A stretch of DNA of 9,925 bases, taken from NCBI GenBank assembly GCA_030064795.1, contig JASJEI010000487.1, positions 1 to 9,925 on the forward strand. The letters are read 5' to 3'. Made by a program: the position numbers and the translations under genes. The notes beneath the pieces were generated by a model, which made no database searches, had not been told where the DNA came from, and worked only from the letters and a program-made list of their open reading frames with translations. The DNA comes from Pleurocapsa sp. MO_226.B13 (GTDB taxonomy: Bacteria; Cyanobacteriota; Cyanobacteriia; Cyanobacteriales; Xenococcaceae). Below, piece after piece: positions 6,993 through 9,925 of this stretch. Position 1 is the stretch's first letter. The number at the start of each line of letters is the position of its first letter.

Positions 6993-7247
6993 ATGAATAT
7001 AGTAAACTTTAGCGAAGCAAGAAATAACTTTAAATCTGTACTAGATAGAGTGGCCAATGATAAAAACTGTACTGTCATTGTTAGAAGAGATGCAGAAGAT
7101 GCTGTAGTCATGTCTAAAAGTTATTATGACAGTCTGATGGAAACTGTTTATCTCTTAAAATCTCCTGCTAATGCTAAACATTTAGAAGAAGCAATTGCTG
7201 AATATAAAGCAGGTCAAACACAAGAACACGATTTGCTCGATGCGTAA
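6993..7247 (+). CDS. yefM: Antitoxin YefM (Phd/YefM family)
   Basis: The product has 84 residues. The N-terminal MNIVNFSEARNNFKSVLDRV and the following CTVIVRRDAEDAVVMSKSYYDSLMETVYLL are the conserved DNA-binding, dimerising fold of the Phd/YefM family (residues 1-54). The C-terminal part (LKSPANAKHLEEAIAEYKAG and an acidic tail) is the expected toxin-binding segment. YefM neutralises the YoeB ribonuclease and represses its own operon. The length matches the family norm of about 83 residues. The stop codon overlaps the start of yoeB by eight bases, the usual translational coupling of this pair. No strong ribosome binding site precedes the ATG. Confidence 0.96.
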   Translation: MNIVNFSEARNNFKSVLDRVANDKNCTVIVRRDAEDAVVMSKSYYDSLMETVYLLKSPANAKHLEEAIAEYKAGQTQEHDLLDA

Positions 7248-7503
7248 GTTAGCCTGGGGTAGTAAAGCATGGAAAGATTATCTTTATTGGCAATCTCAGG
7301 ATAAGAAAACCTTGAAAAGGATCAATCGACTGATCCAAGATACTTTATCCGATCCTTTTGAAGGAATTGGTAAACCCGAACCTTTGAAAGAGAGTTTGTC
7401 AGGTTTTTGGTCCCGTCGCATTGATGAAACTAATCGTCTTGTCTATGCTATCGATGATGATTATCTGACAATTATTTCATGTCGCTATCATTACCAGGAT
7501 TAA
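7240..7503 (+). CDS. yoeB: Toxin YoeB (Txe/YoeB family ribosome-dependent mRNA interferase)
   Basis: The product is 87 residues from ATG 7240. An earlier in-frame ATG at 7195 would overlap yefM by 53 bases and add residues absent from the family, so I chose MRKLAW. It aligns closely with E. coli YoeB through DYLYWQ, PFEGIGKPEPLKESLSGFWSRRI, NRLVYAI and CRYHY. The catalytic residues of E. coli YoeB (Glu46, Arg65, His83 and the final Tyr84) correspond to Glu47, Arg66, His84 and Tyr85 here, so the toxin looks intact. It cleaves mRNA at the ribosomal A site when the labile antitoxin is degraded. A HIP1-containing repeat begins at its stop codon. Confidence 0.96.
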   Translation: MRKLAWGSKAWKDYLYWQSQDKKTLKRINRLIQDTLSDPFEGIGKPEPLKESLSGFWSRRIDETNRLVYAIDDDYLTIISCRYHYQD

Positions 7504-7524
7504 TCGGTAATTACGCGATCGCCC
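7502..7524. repeat. HIP1-containing 23-bp repeat, copy 1
   Basis: The sequence AATCGGTAATTACG followed by CGATCGCCC starts inside the yoeB stop codon and recurs identically at 8731-8753, after higA, in the same orientation. The two copies are 1229 bp apart and bracket the HigBA module together with the upstream intergenic region. Confidence 0.85.
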
Positions 7525-7771
7525 TTAAGAAACGGACCCGATCTATCCGCGATCGCCCCTTTACACGATCGCACTTCTTTTGCCCCACAATAAGCACAAG
7601 TTCTGTTCCATCTTTTTCTCTGCTTCTATGGGTTTCAACATCAACCGCAAGGAGTCCCACACCTACCGCTTCGCGGAGGTGCTGGGTCGCAATTGCGGAC
7701 AGGGTTAGGCAACACATAGCCCATTGCTCCTTCTTAATAAATTAGTTTTTGAAATTCTGAATAACCTAACT

Positions 7772-7919
7772 ATGGCAAAAGTCCTGGGTAGAAAAAATCC
7801 CGATATCGTTAAGGTTTATTCAGGTAAAAGTTCAGGTTTATTCAGGTTCTCGTGAAATCACAGGTGAGTCACGCATCTTTTAGCCTACCAATCTCAATTA
7901 CAGTCGATCGGACATAAGC
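7772..7919 (+). pseudogene. Possible remnant of a small unidentified gene
   Basis: From ATG 7772 the frame reads MAKVLGRKNPDIVKVYSG and then stops at 7853-7855. A 22-bp tandem duplication (AGGTTTATTCAGGT at 7812-7825 and 7834-7847) causes that stop. If one copy is removed, the frame continues ...VKVYSGSREITGESRIF to a TAG at about 7886. A further one-base shift would extend it past 7900. The duplication looks like a recent frameshifting mutation in a small gene, but I do not recognise the protein, and no ribosome binding site is visible. The region could also be noncoding. Confidence 0.3.
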
Positions 7920-7988
7920 TTACCCCGACCTAAAGGGCGATCGCATTCGGAGAGTACGCTCTTGCCAGGTATGGTGTTTGTCGATATA

Positions 7989-8021
7989 GTTATGCTTTAC
8001 GTAACATATAACTTTTGTTAT
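7989..8021. promoter_or_regulatory. Putative HigBA operator
   Basis: ATAAC-TTTT-GTTAT (8008-8021) is a perfect inverted repeat ending eight bases before the higB start. Just upstream GTTA (7989-7992) and TAAC (8002-8005) form a second, wider inverted pair of the same half-site. HigA antitoxins repress their own operon by binding palindromes near the higB start, so this is the natural candidate. A weak promoter, TTGTCG (7978-7983) with TAACAT (8002-8007), would be overlapped by the sites. Confidence 0.5.
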
Positions 8022-8028
8022 CATTATC

Positions 8029-8307
8029 GTGATTAAAAGCTTTAAGTGTAAACAAACTGAAAAACTCTATAACAAGAAATTTGTGAAGAAGTTTTCAGGG
8101 TTTGCCAGGCAGGCAGAAAAAAAGTTGAGGATACTTGATGCAGCCCAGGTTCTTGAAGATTTAAGCCAGATACGTGGCAATCGCCTAGAATTACTCATTG
8201 GAGATCGACAAGGACAATATAGCATTAGAATCAATGATCAATGGCGCATTTGTTTTCGGTGGAATGATGCACCCTATGACGTGGAAATAGTCGATTATCA
8301 TGGTTGA
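8029..8307 (+). CDS. higB: Toxin HigB (RelE/ParE superfamily mRNA interferase)
   Basis: The product is 92 residues from a GTG start; the family begins with the same MIKSF segment, which supports this choice. Conserved blocks are KSFKCKQTEKLYN (4-15), RKLRILDAA-like KKLRILDAAQVLEDL (31-45), GNRLELLIGDRQGQYSIRINDQWRICFRW (50-78) and VEIVDYH (85-91). Basic residues Arg67 and Arg73 and the terminal Asp-Tyr-His are in the positions expected for the catalytic face. HigB cleaves translated mRNA and is neutralised by HigA. The toxin gene comes first, as is usual for higBA, and is followed nine bases later by higA. No ribosome binding site is apparent, and the putative operator ends eight bases upstream. 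Confidence 0.95.
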   Translation: MIKSFKCKQTEKLYNKKFVKKFSGFARQAEKKLRILDAAQVLEDLSQIRGNRLELLIGDRQGQYSIRINDQWRICFRWNDAPYDVEIVDYHG

Positions 8308-8316
8308 GTTCTAGAT

Positions 8317-8628
8317 ATGGACAAGAAATTTGGAGACCCTATACACCCTGGCGAAATCTTAGCCGATGAGTTGGAAGAGATTGGGATGAGTGCGGCTACC
8401 TTAGCAGAAAAGTTAGATGTACCGAAGAACAGAATCTACATGATTATCAATGAACAGCGTAGTATCACGGCAGATACGGCGATGAGACTGGGTATTTTCT
8501 TTGGTACAACGGCTGAGTTTTGGCTCAACCTGCAAAAGTGTTATGAGCTTGATGTTGCTCGCCTAAATGCAGACAACTTGAAGCACATTAGACCTTATGA
8601 GCCACCAACCTCAAATGCTCTACATTGA
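8317..8628 (+). CDS. higA: Antitoxin HigA (XRE-type helix-turn-helix)
   Basis: The product has 103 residues. The family signature PIHPGEILADELEEIGMS (8-25) is followed by a helix-turn-helix at about 26-49 (AATLAEKLDVPKNRIYMIINEQRS). TADTAMRLGIFFGTTAEFWLNLQ (51-73) is the conserved helical segment ending in the FWLNLQ motif. HigA binds and inactivates HigB and represses the operon. It follows higB at a nine-base gap in the same direction, without a strong ribosome binding site, so coupled translation is likely. Length and motifs suggest an intact gene. Confidence 0.96.
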   Translation: MDKKFGDPIHPGEILADELEEIGMSAATLAEKLDVPKNRIYMIINEQRSITADTAMRLGIFFGTTAEFWLNLQKCYELDVARLNADNLKHIRPYEPPTSNALH

Positions 8629-8635
8629 CCACCGA

Positions 8636-8680
8636 AACACGATCGCATAGGTGGTGCGTTCCCAAATATAGGATCGTGTT
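8636..8680. repeat. Inverted repeat downstream of higA
   Basis: AACACGATC (8636-8644) and GATCGTGTT (8672-8680) are perfect 9-bp inverted arms separated by 27 bases, starting eight bases after the higA stop codon. A TTTTT run occurs 14 bases further on (8694-8698), too far for a standard intrinsic terminator. It could still act as a transcription end or be another dispersed repeat. Confidence 0.4.
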
Positions 8681-8730
8681 GAAGTCGCAATGGTTTTTAG
8701 GTAAACACCCTACGGCTTACTACTTAGAGA

Positions 8731-8773
8731 AATCGGTAATTACGCGATCGCCCGATGGGAGACCGCCCTGAAA
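8731..8773. repeat. HIP1-containing repeat, copy 2, with extension
   Basis: 8731-8753 is identical to the 23-bp repeat beginning at the yoeB stop codon. It overlaps 8744-8773, which starts GCGATCGCCCGATGGGAGA and matches 9448-9477 over 30 bases with one mismatch (C at 8763 where the other copy has T). So three sites in the region share overlapping modules of one dispersed repeat. Confidence 0.85.
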
Positions 8774-8782
8774 GTATTGTAG

Positions 8783-8961
8783 TAGCACATCTAGACTAAG
8801 ATATTGGGTTGACTTAGTAACATGGGCATTGCCCACACTGCATTATTTAATTTTTACTACCCAACAAATTAAACTAGACGCGCTAGTAGGTTGGGTTGAG
8901 TTTACGAAACCCAACAATAATTGGGTTTAAGTTGGGTTTTACTTCGTGCAACCCAACCTAC
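8783..8961. repeat. Composite miniature inverted-repeat element, copy B
   Basis: Unit 2 (8783-8885) has 27-base imperfect terminal inverted repeats: TAGCACATCTAGACTAAG on the left, and TAGCGCGTCTAGTTTAA as the reverse complement of the right. It contains an internal TGGGCATTGCCCA hairpin (8824-8836). It abuts unit 1 (8886-8961), whose perfect 12-bp ends are GTAGGTTGGGTT (8886-8897) and AACCCAACCTAC (8950-8961). Order and junction correspond, inverted, to the element at 5685-5827. The whole is noncoding and MITE-like, and it directly precedes a gene that has lost its 5' end. Confidence 0.78.
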
Positions 8962-8976
8962 CTTCGTCTCTCATTA

Positions 8977-9285
8977 CTTTTTCCAATTGGTATCACCTGG
9001 CGAGAAGTTGGGCTGCCAATGGAGAGTAGCGATCGCAGTGTTTGGCGTTATGCTCAGGAACACCAGATGCTGATCCTCACAGCGAATCGCAATATGAAAG
9101 GTGATGACTCACTTGAGGAAGTGATGCGTGAGGAAAATACAGAAAAGTCATTTCCTGTGGTAACAATTGGGAATCTTGAACGCCTTGATGAGTTTGACTA
9201 TCGAGAGCGTTGTGTTGAACGGCTGATCGAAATCATTCTAGATCTTGAGCAATACATGGGAGCTGGTCGTTTATTCATTCCATAG
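8977..9285 (+). pseudogene. 5'-truncated DUF5615 / PIN-like protein
   Basis: The readable part begins near TWREVGLPMESSDRSVW and continues EHQMLILTANRNMKGDDSLEEVMREENTEKSFPVVTIGN, then DYRERCVERLIEIILDLEQYMGAGRLFIP-stop. This matches the C-terminal two thirds of a widespread cyanobacterial PIN-like (DUF5615-type) protein of about 125-130 residues. The usual N-terminal section with the first acidic residue (LLLDHNL-like) is absent; upstream is miniature repeat sequence. A start at ATG 9018 (MESSDRS) would leave 88 residues without that part of the active site. Proteins of this type often act as the toxin-like half of toxin-antitoxin pairs, but none of their partners is visible here. Family recall is from memory and moderately sure. 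Confidence 0.7.
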
Positions 9286-9359
9286 GCTTGTCGATTAGTT
9301 GTAGGAGGTCATGCCTGCTTGTCAGGGAAATGGATTGACATCTTACCTCTGTGACTACT

Positions 9360-9393
9360 CCCAACGCTAATTGCTAATCGCAATATAGCGTGG
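9360..9393. repeat. Hairpin-forming inverted repeat
   Basis: CCCAACGCTAATTGC (9360-9374) pairs with GCAATATAGCGTGGG (9379-9393) with two single-base bulges and a 4-5 base loop. The stem is long and GC-capped, but what follows is TTTAT rather than a T-tract after a GC-rich base, so a terminator is uncertain. A dispersed cyanobacterial palindrome is equally possible. Confidence 0.55.
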
Positions 9394-9447
9394 GATTTAT
9401 AGCCCCTCAAACTCCCCTAAAAGTTAAACCCATAGGTGGGTGAGGGA

Positions 9448-9477
9448 GCGATCGCCCGATGGGAGATCGCCCTGAAA
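9448..9477. repeat. HIP1-containing repeat, copy 3 (partial)
   Basis: Thirty bases starting GCGATCGCCCGATGGGAGA match 8744-8773 with one mismatch. In this copy GCGATC (9448-9453) and GATCGC (9465-9470) can pair as a hairpin. Confidence 0.8.
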
Positions 9478-9520
9478 TTAGGACATATAGCAATCGAACT
9501 ATAAATTAGGACATTTATAA

Positions 9521-9572
9521 AATCCTTTGCGCCTTTGCACCCAATGCGACGGGCGTAAACGTCTTTGCGAGA
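9521..9572. repeat. CTTTGCG tandem motif interrupted by a short insert
   Basis: CCTTTGCGCCTTTGC is followed, after about 22 bases (ACCCAATGCGACGGGCGTAAAC), by GTCTTTGCGAGAGAT. The outer pieces together give the common cyanobacterial run of CTTTGCG-type heptamers, so the middle looks like a small insertion. It contains GACGGGCGT-like GC-rich sequence similar in character to the palindromic inserts in the IS elements. Confidence 0.45.
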
Positions 9573-9631
9573 GATAAAATTAATTGTCTTAACCTTTGCT
9601 TCGACTGCTATAACGAAACCGAATTTGTTAT

Positions 9632-9686
9632 TACTCCTCACTCGTCACTCGTCACTTGCAACGTGTTACTTGTTACTTGTTACTCG
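9632..9686. repeat. Short tandemly repeated heptamers (STRR type)
   Basis: CTCGTCA is repeated twice (about 9641-9654) after a degenerate ACTCCTCA, and TTACTTG is repeated twice (9666-9679), followed by TTACTCG. Such heptamer tracts are characteristic of intergenic DNA in filamentous cyanobacteria. The array lies 10 bases from the 3' end of the gene at the right edge. Confidence 0.8.
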
Positions 9687-9695
9687 GTTCATATT

Positions 9696-9925
9696 TTAAT
9701 TCCCGGAACCGAATAAGAAATCTTGTTCAACCCTTATCGGCGTATCAGTTCCAGCTGATTCCTGCGTCTGGGTCGGGTCCGTGGCTGGTTGTGTGGTGCT
9801 CTGTACAGGTGCAATACTAGCCTCCTCTGGTTTTTTTTCCTCCTCGTAGTCATTTGGATCCTCATTATTAATCAGGGTTAGCATATCGATAGGCTGTGTA
9901 TTTAGCTTCGGGTTTTCGCTCCGCC
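9696..9925 (-). CDS. C-terminal end of an unidentified protein, runs off the right edge
   Basis: The minus-strand frame is open from the window edge to a TAA at 9696-9698, giving 75 residues and no stop. It begins RSENPKLNTQPIDMLTLINNEDPNDYEEE and continues into a low-complexity tail rich in Thr, Gln, Pro, Glu and Ala, ending VEQDFLFGSGN. The internal Met encoded at 9882-9884 is probably not the start, because the frame continues upstream and the sequence before it has the same character. A disordered acidic tail like this is often a linker or terminal extension of a larger secreted or regulatory protein. I recognise no domain in the visible part, so the function is unknown. Confidence 0.55.
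   Translation of the reverse strand, partial: RSENPKLNTQPIDMLTLINNEDPNDYEEEKKPEEASIAPVQSTTQPATDPTQTQESAGTDTPIRVEQDFLFGSGN

Larger units (their letters stand above)
7504..8028. other. Intergenic region between the two toxin-antitoxin pairs
   Basis: These 525 bases contain HIP1 sites at about 7515, 7549 and 7937 and a near-perfect hairpin CACCTACCGC-TTC-GCGGAGGTG (7660-7681) of the same style as the IS-borne palindromes. They also hold a possible remnant small gene near 7772 and the putative higBA operator near 8008. Short open stretches on either strand (for example MGFNINRKESHTYRF... from 7628) have no ribosome binding site and no family I recognise, so I do not call them genes. Confidence 0.6.
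8629..8976. other. Repeat-filled gap between higA and the DUF5615 remnant
   Basis: No gene is visible in these roughly 350 bases. In order they hold an inverted repeat, the second copy of the HIP1-containing 23-bp repeat, and the two abutting miniature elements described separately. The short open frame that enters from 8896 is the palindromic repeat read by chance in frame with the following gene remnant. Confidence 0.7.
9286..9695. other. Repeat-rich intergenic region
   Basis: No protein gene is convincing in these 410 bases. An AGGAGG followed two bases later by ATG (9305-9312) opens a 19-codon frame (MPACQGNGLTSYLCDYSQR, stop at 9367-9369). The ribosome binding site is good but the spacing is short and the peptide is unrecognised. 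The region also holds a 34-base hairpin, a HIP1 palindrome, a direct repeat AAATTAGGACAT (9475-9486 and 9503-9514), an interrupted CTTTGCG repeat and a heptameric tandem repeat. Confidence 0.6.

Noticed and set aside
7195..7239. Upstream ATG for yoeB giving a 102-residue product
   Set aside because: It lies deep inside yefM, and the extra residues have no counterpart in YoeB. The ATG at 7240 gives the normal family length and the usual overlap.
7511..7717. 68-residue minus-strand open frame after yoeB
   Set aside because: It spans HIP1 sites and a palindromic repeat, has no ribosome binding site and matches nothing I recognise.
8896..8976. N-terminal extension of the DUF5615 frame (MSLRNPTIIGFKLG...)
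   Set aside because: These codons are the GTTGGGTT palindrome read in frame. The sequence matches the repeat, not the protein family.
1..9925. tRNA or rRNA genes
   Set aside because: I saw no cloverleaf with conserved T-loop sequence and no rRNA-like segment on either strand; a covariance search would be needed to exclude small RNAs.

Overview
The window looks like cyanobacterial chromosome. At least ten copies of the HIP1 octamer GCGATCGC lie in 9.9 kb (for example near 225, 5332, 5464, 5913, 7515, 7549, 7937, 8744, 9029 and 9448). It also carries heptameric short tandem repeats, palindromic small dispersed repeats and decayed insertion sequences, all common in filamentous or colonial cyanobacteria. 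I cannot name a genus from the sequence.

Layout. 1-2148 is an IS graveyard. A broken IS701-family transposase gene (about 236-1056) is cut off by the terminal repeat of a decayed IS6-family element (1057-2148). Together the two transposase genes carry five short palindromic insertions. 2167-6925 holds three genes on the minus strand, transcribed right to left: a TPR + GNAT acetyltransferase (5849-6925), a methyltransferase with C-terminal TPR repeats (3899-5608) and a collagen-like Gly-X-Y protein (2167-3843). A composite miniature repeat sits between the first two genes.

From 6993 rightwards the plus strand carries toxin-antitoxin material: a complete YefM-YoeB pair with a recognisable TGTACA-type operator (6964-7503), a complete HigB-HigA pair (8029-8628), and the 3' part of a DUF5615/PIN-like gene (about 8977-9285) whose beginning is lost next to a second copy of the composite miniature repeat. 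An almost exact 23-bp repeat follows yoeB and recurs after higA, bracketing the HigBA module. 9286-9695 is repeat-rich intergenic DNA. From 9696 to the right edge is the acidic, Thr/Gln/Pro-rich C-terminal end of a minus-strand gene that runs out of the window.

How the parts relate. The toxin-antitoxin genes are self-contained modules in a repeat-rich accessory region. The most suggestive grouping is the minus-strand trio: two TPR-bearing predicted modification enzymes upstream of one low-complexity collagen-like protein. A substrate-plus-modifier cassette is possible but is inference only. The other notable observation is that small palindromic elements have accumulated in two dead transposase genes, so their junctions can be read against the conserved protein frame.
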